Source: Defluviitalea raffinosedens
GTDB lineage: Bacteria; Bacillota; Clostridia; Lachnospirales; Defluviitaleaceae
DNA: 64,000 bases
Direction: 5' to 3'
NCBI RefSeq assembly: GCF_016908775.1
Contig: NZ_JAFBEP010000006.1
Span: 62,001-126,000, forward strand
Positions 27,435 through 36,823 of this stretch are shown here, in pieces. The notes under the pieces are model-generated. The model saw only the letters and a program-made list of their open reading frames with translations. It was not told where the DNA came from and made no database searches. The translations under genes were made by a program, and so were the position numbers. Positions within the stretch are counted from its first letter, which is position 1; every line of letters starts with the position of its first letter.

Positions 27435-28583
27435 TTATTCATTTTCAGGTAAAAATTCTGCAAAAACCATATTGGATACATCTAACCCTTTAGAAGTTAA
27501 TTTAATAATGTCTTTATTACTTTCAACAAGACCTAACTTTATTAGTTTTTCAACTTTTTTTCCAAAAATCTCTTCAAATGAAATCTTAAATTTCTCATTA
27601 AATTTTTGAATCGATATTCCTTCCAACAATCTGAGTCCTAAAAACATATATTCAGCATATTGCATTGAAAGAGAAATTTCTTCTGCATCCTCTTTTAAAG
27701 TTGATAGATCTCCCTTTGCTTTAATGTATTGATCTAAATTGTAAGTATTATGATAACGTTCTCCATTATAGAAAGAATGCGCTCCCAACCCTATTCCAAT
27801 ATAGGGTTTATATGTCCAATAAACCAAATTATGACGGCTCAAAAATCCAGACTTTGAAAAATTAGAAATTTCATATTGCCTATAGCCCATTTTACTTAAA
27901 TACCATCCGGCATAATGATACATCGCCCGATCTGTTTCTTCATCATTTAATTTAATTTTCCCCTCTTCTTCCCATTTTCCGAATGGTGTATTTTCTTCAA
28001 TAGTTAAACTATAACACGAAATATGCTCAGGGTTTAAAAGCACAACATTTTTTAAAGTATCCATCCAGTTCTTCAAGGTTTGATTGGGCAAGGAAAACAT
28101 TAAATCAACATTTATATTGTCAAAGCCAAGACTTCTGGCCAATAGATAATTTTGAATAAACTCTTCCACTGTATGAATTCTTCCTAGATCTTTTAGTAAA
28201 TTATTTTGATACGCCTGAAGACCCATACTTAATCTATTGATATGGCATTCTTTTAGAACCTCAAGTTTTTCTAATTCCAGTGTTCCCGGATTGCTTTCTA
28301 TTGTAATTTCAGCATGAGTATTAATCTTAAAATTTTGAAATAAACTCTGTAAAATTGTGCGCAACAAATGGGGGGAAAGAACAGTAGGAGTTCCTCCCCC
28401 AATAAATATGGTGTTAATCTCGTAATTTTGCAGCAACACACCATATCGACCAATTTCCTCTTTTAATGCTAAAACATATGCGGTCATTTGATCATTTTTA
28501 TTGGCGTAAGAAGCAAAATCACAATAATAACATTTCGATTGACAAAATGGTATGTGAATGTATAAACTAATTTGATTGTCCAT
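27435..28583 (-). CDS. hemW: Radical SAM heme chaperone HemW
   Basis: A 382-residue radical-SAM protein related to HemN. The cluster motif is IPFCQSKCYYCDF (CxxxCxxC) near residue 12, followed by FIGGGTPTVL, ESNPGTL, and NVDLMFSLPNQ, ending with the HemN C-terminal domain. In other bacteria HemW delivers heme to membrane proteins and lacks coproporphyrinogen oxidase activity. It is four bases from the lepA stop and precedes hrcA, the standard lepA-hemW-hrcA order of Firmicutes. ATG 28583. Confidence 0.95.
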   Translation of the reverse strand: MDNQISLYIHIPFCQSKCYYCDFASYANKNDQMTAYVLALKEEIGRYGVLLQNYEINTIFIGGGTPTVLSPHLLRTILQSLFQNFKINTHAEITIESNPGTLELEKLEVLKECHINRLSMGLQAYQNNLLKDLGRIHTVEEFIQNYLLARSLGFDNINVDLMFSLPNQTLKNWMDTLKNVVLLNPEHISCYSLTIEENTPFGKWEEEGKIKLNDEETDRAMYHYAGWYLSKMGYRQYEISNFSKSGFLSRHNLVYWTYKPYIGIGLGAHSFYNGERYHNTYNLDQYIKAKGDLSTLKEDAEEISLSMQYAEYMFLGLRLLEGISIQKFNEKFKISFEEIFGKKVEKLIKLGLVESNKDIIKLTSKGLDVSNMVFAEFLPENE

Positions 28584-28587
28584 CTTT

Positions 28588-30396
28588 CTACTCCAATTTT
28601 AATACACTCATAAATGCAGATTGCGGAACTTCTACATTTCCGACCTGACGCATTCTTTTCTTTCCTTCTTTTTGCTTTTCTAAAAGTTTTTTCTTACGGG
28701 TAATATCTCCCCCATAACATTTAGCAAGCACATCTTTCCTCATTGCACTAATTGTTTCACGAGCAATAATTTTATTTCCTATGGCAGCTTGTATTGGAAT
28801 TTCAAATAAATGTCTTGGTATTTCTTCTTTTAATTTTTCCGCAATCTTTCTTCCTCTCTCGTATGCTTTATCCGTATGTACAATAAAGCTAAGGGCATCA
28901 ACAAGCTCCCTGTTAACCAAAATATCCAGTTTAACCAAATCAGATTCTTTATATCCTATTAATTCATAATCAAAAGAAGCATATCCTCTTGTCCTTGATT
29001 TTAAAGCATCAAAGAAATCATATATGATTTCATTTAGGGGAAGATGATAGGTGAGCACTGCTCGCGTCTCTTCAAGATAGTTCATTCCAAGATATTCTCC
29101 GCGGCGCTCCTGGCACAACTCCATGATCGCACCTATGTATTCAGTAGGAACAATGATCTCTGCCTTTACGATCGGTTCCTCCATATGTTCTATCTCTGAT
29201 GGATCAGGCAAATCTGCCGGGTTGGACAATTCGATAACTTCTCCATTCGTTTTATAGACTTTATAAATAACACTGGGAGCAGTAGTCACCAAGTCTAGAT
29301 TATATTCCCTTTCTAAACGTTCTTGAATAATTTCCATATGCAGTAAACCCAAAAATCCACATCTGAATCCAAAACCTAATGCTATTGAATTTTCAGGTTC
29401 ATATACCAACGCCGCATCATTGAGCTGAAGTTTTTCAAGAGCATCTCTTAAATCTTCATATTTAGACCCATCTGCAGGATACATTCCACAATAAACCATG
29501 GGATTAACTTTTTTATAGCCCGGAAGCGGTACATCCGCAGGATTATTGGCATCCGTAATGGTATCTCCAACTTTAGTATCTTTAACATTCTTTATACTGG
29601 CTGCTATGTATCCTACATCTCCTGCACAAAGTTCATCCGTCATTATAAAGCGCCCCGGGCCAAAAAAACCTACTTCAGTAACATCAAATTCTTTGCCGGT
29701 TGCCATCATTTTAATTCTCATGCCTTTTTTAATGGTTCCTTCTTTAATTCTGCAAAATACTATGGCCCCTTTATAAGGATCATAAATAGAATCAAATATC
29801 AGTGCTTTTAAAGGCGCATCAAAATCTCCTGTAGGACTTGGTATGTCACGAACAACCTTTTCTAATACTTGCTCTATATTGATTCCGGCTTTTGCTGAAA
29901 TCAAAGGAGCATCCTCTGCAGGAATTCCTATTATATCTTCTATTTCTTTTATAACATGGGAAGGATTGGCACTGGGCAAGTCAATTTTATTGATTACTGG
30001 TATAATTTCCAAATTATGTTCTAGTGCTAAATAAACATTTGCCAATGTCTGAGCTTCTATCCCCTGAGCTGCGTCTACAACTAGAATTGCCCCTTCACAG
30101 GCGGCAAGACTTCTGGAAACCTCATAGTTAAAATCAACGTGACCTGGAGTATCTATCAAATTAAAAATATATTCTTCTCCATCTTCTGCTTTATATACCA
30201 ATCGAACAGCTTGTGCTTTGATGGTTATACCTCGTTCTCTTTCCAACTCCATATTATCTAAAATCTGCTCCTGCATTTCTCTTTCTGTCAACAATCCAGT
30301 TTTTTGAATCATGCGATCCGCTAAAGTTGATTTTCCATGATCAATATGTGCTATAATGCAAAAATTTCGAGTTCTTTCTTGCTTTGAAAGGGGCAT
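28588..30396 (-). CDS. lepA: Elongation factor 4 (LepA)
   Basis: A 602-residue translational GTPase. The G domain has [12 protein letters not shown] (G1), DTPGHVDF (G3) and INKIDLPSA (G4); domains II, III and V of the EF-G type follow, and the C-terminal LepA-specific domain ends with [19 protein letters not shown]. Length is typical. ATG 30396 has AGGAGG about 10 bases upstream. It follows spoIIP after a terminator and is followed by hemW. Confidence 0.98.
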   Translation of the reverse strand: MPLSKQERTRNFCIIAHIDHGKSTLADRMIQKTGLLTEREMQEQILDNMELERERGITIKAQAVRLVYKAEDGEEYIFNLIDTPGHVDFNYEVSRSLAACEGAILVVDAAQGIEAQTLANVYLALEHNLEIIPVINKIDLPSANPSHVIKEIEDIIGIPAEDAPLISAKAGINIEQVLEKVVRDIPSPTGDFDAPLKALIFDSIYDPYKGAIVFCRIKEGTIKKGMRIKMMATGKEFDVTEVGFFGPGRFIMTDELCAGDVGYIAASIKNVKDTKVGDTITDANNPADVPLPGYKKVNPMVYCGMYPADGSKYEDLRDALEKLQLNDAALVYEPENSIALGFGFRCGFLGLLHMEIIQERLEREYNLDLVTTAPSVIYKVYKTNGEVIELSNPADLPDPSEIEHMEEPIVKAEIIVPTEYIGAIMELCQERRGEYLGMNYLEETRAVLTYHLPLNEIIYDFFDALKSRTRGYASFDYELIGYKESDLVKLDILVNRELVDALSFIVHTDKAYERGRKIAEKLKEEIPRHLFEIPIQAAIGNKIIARETISAMRKDVLAKCYGGDITRKKKLLEKQKEGKKRMRQVGNVEVPQSAFMSVLKLE

Positions 30397-30443
30397 TTCA
30401 AATGTTCCTCCTTAATTGATTAGAATCTTTAGTGCATATATCT

Positions 30444-30475
30444 AATAAAACCAACCGTTAATTTACAGTTGGTTT
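30444..30475 (-). terminator. Rho-independent terminator after spoIIP
   Basis: A 10-pair stem (30448-30457 with 30466-30475, arms AAACCAAC/GTTGGTTT) with an 8-base loop and a U-rich tail on the minus strand. The C30456/A30467 plus-strand mismatch is G-U in the minus transcript. It separates spoIIP from lepA. Confidence 0.75.
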
Positions 30476-30540
30476 CATGGCATAACTATATCTATACGTC
30501 GTAATATTATAACACATGGAATCTCAACCCTCAATACCTG

Positions 30541-31839
30541 TTATTGCACCTTTAAGACTTCACAGAGAATTTTAGCCAGAGGTGCCATAGCGTTTCTGGC
30601 TTCCTCTACAGTATTGGTATTGGCTCCAACCTCGACTAATAATGATTTTGGAAGCATATGAAGACTATATCTGTAGGGTTTAATATATATTTTTCGCATA
30701 AGGCCCGGATAGAGCTCATTAGCCTTAAGCTGCATCTGCAGACTAAATGCCAAATTATCCATAAGATATGGATTAGGGAGACTGGTGATCTCTGTTAACT
30801 CGCCATCTTTCATGGTTTTACATATTCCGTTTACAAACATAATCTTTGCAGTAGGTTTACCATCGATTGTAGTTACTAATTTGCCCTTCTCAATGCCATC
30901 TCTATGTAAATCAATGAGCACTTCTATAGATGGGTTTTGCTGCAATATTTTTCGAATAGCTGGTTCCATTCTTTCATAGCTTCCATCACGCATGAGTTTT
31001 CCTTGCACAACATCATATTGCCCCTTATTATGCAAGACTCCTATACCATACTCCTCATGAAGTATTTTGGCAAGGACTTCGCCCAGTCCAACTACCCCAT
31101 CATCTAATTGATTTGGATCGCCATCCGCATAGTGTTCCTGAGAATGGGTATGAAAAATAAGAATTTGAGGTTTATTAGATTGCTTTTTCAAAGAAATATT
31201 TCTGTTAATGAGCTCTGCAGCCGGAAGATCCACATAAGTTAATTTTAAATCTCCTTCGAAGTTATAAAAATTTCTCTGCAAAAAATTAATATCCCTAAGC
31301 TGTGACCCAGAATATTTTACACTGGTAGAAGCAAAAGGATCTTCAAAAACATCCGCATCTTCTGAATCTATTGGATAATAGTCTTCATCATTTGGTTGTA
31401 CAATTTCATTATTGCTTGCATAGTCATCAAACATGCCATCCACTTCAATTACATTTTGCGTATATTGAACGGCATTACTGTTTATATATCTTGCAAGAGG
31501 GATAATTTCTTCCAATACAGTATTCATATTATCCCAGTCAATATCTGTAATCAATGAGAATATACTTTTAGCAAAATCTTTGACAGTATGTCCATCATTT
31601 GAATATCCATCGACATATGGGATAGTCTCTTCTAACACTTTTTTATACCATTCAGAATCCAGAGAATGTTCTTCTATTTCTTGTGTGATCATTGGAAATT
31701 CAGATCCTGAATTGATTTTTACATATTTGTTACCAGAATTTATTAATCTGCTTAAAAACAAACATGACAGCAAAATGATTACTATTGTAATTAATTTTGA
31801 CTTAATTCTTCCTAAACTAATCGTATGAATTCTTACCAA
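30541..31839 (-). CDS. spoIIP: Stage II sporulation protein P (SpoIIP)
   Basis: A 432-residue sporulation amidase/endopeptidase that, with SpoIID and SpoIIM, removes septal peptidoglycan during engulfment. A membrane helix (about 15-32) precedes a variable linker, and the SpoIIP domain starts near residue 223 with ILIFHTHSQEHY (H230 and H232 in the active region), later GVLHNKGQYD, EVLIDLHRDG and LVEVGANTNT. The start is TTG 31839 with AGGGGG upstream; no in-frame ATG exists nearby. It follows gpr, the usual gpr-spoIIP-lepA order. A SigE-like promoter may lie upstream. Confidence 0.95.
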   Translation of the reverse strand: MVRIHTISLGRIKSKLITIVIILLSCLFLSRLINSGNKYVKINSGSEFPMITQEIEEHSLDSEWYKKVLEETIPYVDGYSNDGHTVKDFAKSIFSLITDIDWDNMNTVLEEIIPLARYINSNAVQYTQNVIEVDGMFDDYASNNEIVQPNDEDYYPIDSEDADVFEDPFASTSVKYSGSQLRDINFLQRNFYNFEGDLKLTYVDLPAAELINRNISLKKQSNKPQILIFHTHSQEHYADGDPNQLDDGVVGLGEVLAKILHEEYGIGVLHNKGQYDVVQGKLMRDGSYERMEPAIRKILQQNPSIEVLIDLHRDGIEKGKLVTTIDGKPTAKIMFVNGICKTMKDGELTEITSLPNPYLMDNLAFSLQMQLKANELYPGLMRKIYIKPYRYSLHMLPKSLLVEVGANTNTVEEARNAMAPLAKILCEVLKVQ

Positions 31840-31866
31840 TGTAATGCCCCCTACATGATTATCTTA

Positions 31867-31896
31867 AGGTATATGCACTTTATATATCTTATTATC
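31867..31896 (-). promoter_or_regulatory. Possible SigE-type sporulation promoter of spoIIP
   Basis: On the minus strand GATAATA (31890-31896) is 14 bases from CATATACCT (31867-31875), which fits the -35/-10 spacing of mother-cell SigE promoters. The -10 match is partial, so this is tentative. Confidence 0.35.
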
Positions 31897-31924
31897 ATGA
31901 AGGGTGCATTATGATTACTAATCA

Positions 31925-32929
31925 TTATTTATACCTGTTAATATCTTTTAAATCTATTCCCGGATGAAAAGCTATATTGATTGCATTTGAGATAATATAT
32001 GCCAGTCGATCAATTACAGCATCAATTTCCTTAGGAGTAACAAATAAATCTCCCACATAAGGATTTAAAATTTCCCGTATTAATTGATATTTTTCCTGTT
32101 CATTTAATCTCTGAAGCATTTTATAAAAGTCCGATTCTTTATTGGAAGATTCATATTCATTAATCATTGCATCAATGATATGGTCTATTGTATCATTCAC
32201 TAAAGTTGCAGCATCTACAACAGTCGGGACTCCAATTGCGATTACAGGTACACCCAAAGTTTCTTCTGTTAAACCTTTTCGTTTGTTCCCAACACCGGAA
32301 CCGGGATGGACTCCTGTATCAGCAATTTGAATTGTTGCATTTACTCGGCTGGTTTTTCGTGATGCAAGGGCATCAATGGCTATAACCAAATCCGGTTTTA
32401 CTTTTTCAACAACTCCTTCAACAATTTCACTGGTTTCAATTCCTGTTAAACCCATAACTCCAGGCGCAATTGCACTGACAGGACGTACGGATTCATCAAT
32501 TTGCTCAGGTACGTGTGCAAGCAAATGTCTTGTTACCATAATCCTTGAAACAACTTTAGGTCCCAGTGCATCGGGAGTTACGTTCCAGTTTCCCAAACCT
32601 ACAACTAGAATCACAGCATCTTCTTTCAATTTTTTGATTTTAACCAGTTGTTTTGCAAGGACTCTAATGATTTCTTCATGAGCTTCTACATCATTTTCTT
32701 TCATAAGAGGGCTTTCCACAGTAACATAATTTCCAATGGGTTTTCCCATTTGATTTGCCCCTTCTTCATTCATAATTTCCACCCAAGTAACAGTAATTTC
32801 CTTATCTTTTTGTTCTTCAACTGTTACTTTTACCCCCGGGACTTCCACATCTTGCTCTTTTCTTACCATTTCTCTTGTTTCTATTGCCAAATCAGTGCGT
32901 ATACTAAAATGAAAATCATCCTTCATCAT
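31925..32929 (-). CDS. gpr: Germination (spore) protease GPR
   Basis: A 334-residue A25-family protease that degrades small acid-soluble spore proteins on germination. It is made as a zymogen; the N-terminal SIRTDLAIETRE carries the site type that GPR cleaves in itself and in SASPs. The core has VVGLGNWNVTPDALGP, SAIAPGVMGLTGIET and DALASRKTSRVNATIQI. ATG 32929 has GAGGAG six bases upstream; the TTG at 32935 is too close. It precedes spoIIP on the same strand and is divergent from rpsT. Confidence 0.95.
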   Translation of the reverse strand: MMKDDFHFSIRTDLAIETREMVRKEQDVEVPGVKVTVEEQKDKEITVTWVEIMNEEGANQMGKPIGNYVTVESPLMKENDVEAHEEIIRVLAKQLVKIKKLKEDAVILVVGLGNWNVTPDALGPKVVSRIMVTRHLLAHVPEQIDESVRPVSAIAPGVMGLTGIETSEIVEGVVEKVKPDLVIAIDALASRKTSRVNATIQIADTGVHPGSGVGNKRKGLTEETLGVPVIAIGVPTVVDAATLVNDTIDHIIDAMINEYESSNKESDFYKMLQRLNEQEKYQLIREILNPYVGDLFVTPKEIDAVIDRLAYIISNAINIAFHPGIDLKDINRYK

Positions 32930-33056
32930 ATACAACTCCTCATTAAATTTTTAGTAAATATATTAATATTTTTTTTAATCTTGGCTATTATATATGTGTA
33001 GAAATCCTTGGATATATATGCAAATATATTTTTTCCAGTATTTTTTGAGATATTCA

Positions 33057-33085
33057 TTGACTTCTTGATTGTTTTCTATTAAAAT
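33057..33085 (+). promoter_or_regulatory. SigA-type promoter of rpsT
   Basis: -35 TTGACT (33057-33062), 17 bases, -10 TAAAAT (33080-33085). It leaves a leader of about 85 bases before the rpsT ATG. The rest of the 247-base gpr-rpsT gap is AT-rich with no gene. Confidence 0.7.
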
Positions 33086-33176
33086 AAACTATGTTTGATT
33101 ATAGAATAATCCATCTATTATTCCCCAATAAAAGATGTGTCTCGTCCAACCATACAGCCAATGAGGAGGTGACAAG

Positions 33177-33443
33177 ATGGCAAATATTAAATCTGCAAAA
33201 AAGAGAATTAAAGTAATCCAAACAAAAACTTTAAGAAATCGCATTATCAAATCCAAAGTTAAAACAGCTATGAAGAAGGTAGTATTGGCTGTTGAAAATG
33301 GAAATTTAGAAGATGCTAAAATCGCTTTATCAAAAGCTGCCGCTGAAATCGATAAGGCTGCTTCTAAAGGTGTTTTTCATAAAAATACTGCTGCCAGAAA
33401 GAAAGCTAGCTTAGCTAAGCTTGTAAATAAAATGGGAGCATAA
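33177..33443 (+). CDS. rpsT: Small ribosomal subunit protein S20
   Basis: An 88-residue, very basic S20 protein that binds 16S rRNA. MANIKSAKKRIKV at the start, KSKVKTAMKKV, and KGVFHKNTAARKKASLAKLV at the end are diagnostic. ATG 33177 follows AGGAGGT. It is a single-gene unit on the plus strand, between gpr and holA, which read the other way; the gpr/rpsT/holA arrangement is common in Firmicutes. It has its own promoter and terminator. Confidence 0.98.
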   Translation: MANIKSAKKRIKVIQTKTLRNRIIKSKVKTAMKKVVLAVENGNLEDAKIALSKAAAEIDKAASKGVFHKNTAARKKASLAKLVNKMGA

Positions 33444-33445
33444 TT

Positions 33446-33475
33446 AAAATGACCACTTGCATAGTGGTCATTTTT
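33446..33475. terminator. Bidirectional terminator between rpsT and holA
   Basis: A perfect 12-bp stem (33446-33457 with 33463-33474) around a 5-base loop. TTTTT follows on the plus strand and a U-rich tail follows on the minus strand, so it can serve both converging genes. Confidence 0.92.
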
Positions 33476-33479
33476 GCTT

Positions 33480-34472
33480 TTATTTGCTATGTTTCAATAA
33501 AAGCATTTCAACTGCCAATTCTCCATCCATTTTACCAGTCTTAATATCCATATCTGTTTGTAAACAATCTTCAATGGCTTCTTTTAACTTTTCAATCGCA
33601 AAAAGCTGAGATTGTTTCAAGCAATCACCAATCACGAAAGAAGGTTGTTTCAATATTTCAGTAATCTCTTTTTGGCCTAAGCCTTGACTATAAAGATATT
33701 TAACCTGTAAGATCAATCTTATTTGTCTTGTTAGCATGGACAAAATCCTAATAGGCGGCTCTTTAATCAAAATAAGATTGGAATAAATCTCTAAAGCCTG
33801 ATCAACTTTCTTATATCCCATCGCTTTAACAAGATCAAAAATATGGGCATCGATAGATTTTATACATATATCATCTATGTCTTTAGTAGTCACATCTTTT
33901 CTTTCTTCCATGTAATCAATAAGTTTCTGAATTTCATTGGCTAAGTTCTCCATAGATGTGCCAACCATACGAAGCATATATATACCTGCTTTACTATCAA
34001 TATTTTTATTTTTTCTGTTAAATTCTCTTTTAATCCATACAAGCAAATCATTTTCTTTAAGAGACTCACATTCCACAGTATAATTTTTTGCATGCATTAA
34101 TTTAAATAGTTTATTTCTTTTATCCACCGTATCTTCTAAAAATACTATACAGCTGGTAGGTGGAATATTAGGTATATAATTGCTCATAAGCTCTGTATCA
34201 TTTTTTCTACCTGAAAGAAAGAGCTCTGAATTTTTAACAATTACTAATCTTTTTTCTCCCATAAAAGGGAGAAGCTCCATATTTTCGATTATTTGACTTG
34301 CAGGAATTGCTTTCCCTTCAAAAACTGTCAAATTCATCATCTGAAGTTCGGAAGGAATGAGTTTTTTCTGTATTTCCTCTAAGTAATGTTTTTTTAAGAA
34401 TTGCTCCTCCCCATAAAATAAGTAGGCTGGCTGAAAAATATTTTTTTTGAGCTGTTCTTTTAACTGCATCAT
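33480..34472 (-). CDS. holA: DNA polymerase III delta subunit HolA
   Basis: A 330-residue clamp-loader delta subunit. The N-terminal domain begins IFQPAYLFYGEEQFLKKHYLEEI, the degenerate P-loop-like start of HolA, followed by NLTVFEGK and LPFMGEKRLVIVKN; the C-terminal domain has ILSMLTRQIRLILQVKYL. The start is ATG 34472 (or 34469): AGGGG lies about eight bases upstream, while ATG 34478 is too close. The 5' end of the gene is inside the comEC open frame, a larger overlap than usual. It follows comEC as in B. subtilis. Confidence 0.95.
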   Translation of the reverse strand: MMQLKEQLKKNIFQPAYLFYGEEQFLKKHYLEEIQKKLIPSELQMMNLTVFEGKAIPASQIIENMELLPFMGEKRLVIVKNSELFLSGRKNDTELMSNYIPNIPPTSCIVFLEDTVDKRNKLFKLMHAKNYTVECESLKENDLLVWIKREFNRKNKNIDSKAGIYMLRMVGTSMENLANEIQKLIDYMEERKDVTTKDIDDICIKSIDAHIFDLVKAMGYKKVDQALEIYSNLILIKEPPIRILSMLTRQIRLILQVKYLYSQGLGQKEITEILKQPSFVIGDCLKQSQLFAIEKLKEAIEDCLQTDMDIKTGKMDGELAVEMLLLKHSK

Positions 34473-36804
34473 ATGCATTTCCCCTATTTTCTTTAATCAT
34501 AGTATTTATTTTATAGTCTCTGCCATTTGAATTTACAATAATTGCTCCGCTTTTTGCTGTAGTCGTTACAGAAATTTCGTGGCGATTGTATCTTTCTAGG
34601 ACTTCGGCATGTGGATGACCGTATCTATTGCCTTTTCCACAGCTTATGAAAACATGCTTAGGACTGCACCAATTCAAAAAATTTTCAGTAGAAGAAGTCT
34701 TTGAACCATGATGAGGTGCTTTTAAAAAATCTGTTTGGATTGGTTTGTAAAAATTAACTATACTATTTTCCTGTTCTTCTTCTATATCTCCTGTTAATAA
34801 ATAAGAAACTTTTTTATTGATCACTCTGAGAACCATGGACGCCTTGTTCCAACTTTCATCATAAACTTCTGCTTCATTGGATTTTGGATGCAGACATTGT
34901 ACAATGGTATCATCAAATACGATTGTATCTCCTTGTTTTAACAGATAGCAAGGAATTCCTAAAGCCTTCGCTTTCATAATAAATTGATGATATGTTTCAT
35001 CATGACCAAGGTCTTTTGCAGAAACAAATATTTTCTTTATATCCATTTTCTCAAGTAATCCTAATAAACCAAAAAGATGATCTTTATCGGGATGAGTTAA
35101 GAAAACTGCATCTAATGAAGAAACACCTTTATAATGAAAATAAGGAATCAACACCTTACTTGCATCTTTTTCTCCTCCGTCAATTAATAAATTTTTATTA
35201 TTTTTTGTGTGTATAGCTATGGCATCTCCTTGTCCCACATCCAGGACTGTCAATTCAAATGATCTTGGCGTAACTAAAACAGTAATCCATAATAATATAC
35301 CTATTATAGGAATACAATACAATATTTTATGATCAAAATTATATACTCTTTTATAGGATACATATAAAACAAAAATTGCAAGAATAATATAATATCCTGC
35401 TATTTCACAAATGGAGGGAGCTCCTGTAATCAAATTCCCAAACGGCAAGTGAAGAAAAAGTTTTGATATCCACTCATAGAAACACAAAATATAGTAAACA
35501 CTACCAATTACAAATTTTGCGCCATTGTTCCAAAAAAAGCCCAAAACTCCAGCTAAAAATCCAAGCCAAACGACAAAAGCGGCCAATGGAACAATAATCA
35601 AATTTAATATAAAACCAACAATCGAAACATAATAAAAATGATACGATACTATAGGCAAAGTTGCAAGCCCTGCCCCCATGGAAGAAGATACGGTAACACG
35701 AATGGATTTCGGCAACCAAAATATCTTGTTAAAAACAGGACTTAAAAAAATCAATCCTAAAACAGCCATAAAAGATAATTGAAAGCCAGCATCCCAAAGA
35801 AAAAGGGGCTGCTTAATAAGTATAATAAAAGCTGCCAACGCAATTGAGGTACAAATATCATAAGTTCTTCTTAGAATTTTCCCTAAAAGTACCACTGTAA
35901 TCATTAACACTGCTCTAACCGTAGATATACTTAAACCTGTAAGAATGCAATAGATCCATAATATGAGCAATATAGAAAATATGTTAACATGATTGGGAAT
36001 TTTTAGATTTTTAAAGATCCACCATAGTAATGCTGCAATAATAGAGATATGCAATCCAGAAATAGCTAAAATATGGGAAATACCTGCCTGCTGAAACATG
36101 GATTTTTGATCTTGATCCAAGTCGCTTTTGCTCCCAAGAATCATGGTTTTTAGTATGGCAGACTGCTTTGAAGGAAGCAAGCTATCATATATTTTTATCC
36201 ATCGGTCTCTTAAATTTAATAAAATGGAAAGGAAATTTCTTTTATATGGTTGGATACTTTTTAGATCTCCAAATAACTTATAATCTATTCCCCTAGTCTT
36301 CATATAAAAAGCTTCATTCCAGCCTCCTGGATTTCTAAGAGGCTCAAAGGTTATGATTTCACCCTCTACTTGAATCAAATCCCCATAATCGATTTTTTCA
36401 CCATATTTGAGATACGCTTTTATTTTAATTGGTTTAGTAAATACTTTATTCATATAAATCATTTTTTTCGTTTTCATGATACAAATGATTTGATCATCCT
36501 TATAAGAATCGATACGCTTAACCATTCCAACAACCTGAACTTTGTTATCAGATAGATTATTTTGAATCAAAGATTCCAACAATGGATCAGAAGAATAAAG
36601 GCTCTGTTCCATGCGGATACATCCAAGCATCAAAAATAATGGAAAAAGAAGTATTCCATTCCACTGAAATTTATAATACAAGTATACAATAATACTTAAA
36701 GAAATAAATAAAAAGAGAACAGTACTACTTGTTGTCAAGCAATACTGTCCCCCTAAAATCCCTAGCAAATAGAACAAAAACATCCAAATGAGCGGACGTC
36801 TCAT
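34318..36804 (-). CDS. comEC: DNA internalization protein ComEC/Rec2, with an unusual C-terminal extension
   Basis: An 828-codon frame for the competence membrane channel. Order: N-terminal membrane helices and DUF4131 region, the Competence domain with ILAISGLHISIIAAL and many helices (about 225-505), then a metallo-beta-lactamase domain with LDVGQGDAIAIHT, DGGEKDAS, THPDKDHLFG and APHHGSKTSS. The normal end of the domain is near residue 765 (SGAIIVNSNGRDYKIN). The last 55 or so codons read holA in another frame and are probably not native. B. subtilis ComEC is 776 residues. ATG 36804 follows GGAGG. The nuclease role of this domain is from family knowledge. Confidence 0.93.
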   Translation of the reverse strand: MRRPLIWMFLFYLLGILGGQYCLTTSSTVLFLFISLSIIVYLYYKFQWNGILLFPLFLMLGCIRMEQSLYSSDPLLESLIQNNLSDNKVQVVGMVKRIDSYKDDQIICIMKTKKMIYMNKVFTKPIKIKAYLKYGEKIDYGDLIQVEGEIITFEPLRNPGGWNEAFYMKTRGIDYKLFGDLKSIQPYKRNFLSILLNLRDRWIKIYDSLLPSKQSAILKTMILGSKSDLDQDQKSMFQQAGISHILAISGLHISIIAALLWWIFKNLKIPNHVNIFSILLILWIYCILTGLSISTVRAVLMITVVLLGKILRRTYDICTSIALAAFIILIKQPLFLWDAGFQLSFMAVLGLIFLSPVFNKIFWLPKSIRVTVSSSMGAGLATLPIVSYHFYYVSIVGFILNLIIVPLAAFVVWLGFLAGVLGFFWNNGAKFVIGSVYYILCFYEWISKLFLHLPFGNLITGAPSICEIAGYYIILAIFVLYVSYKRVYNFDHKILYCIPIIGILLWITVLVTPRSFELTVLDVGQGDAIAIHTKNNKNLLIDGGEKDASKVLIPYFHYKGVSSLDAVFLTHPDKDHLFGLLGLLEKMDIKKIFVSAKDLGHDETYHQFIMKAKALGIPCYLLKQGDTIVFDDTIVQCLHPKSNEAEVYDESWNKASMVLRVINKKVSYLLTGDIEEEQENSIVNFYKPIQTDFLKAPHHGSKTSSTENFLNWCSPKHVFISCGKGNRYGHPHAEVLERYNRHEISVTTTAKSGAIIVNSNGRDYKINTMIKENRGNAYDAVKRTAQKKYFSASLLILWGGAILKKTLLRGNTEKTHSFRTSDDEFDSF

Positions 36805-36823
36805 TTTTATCCTCCATATTTTC

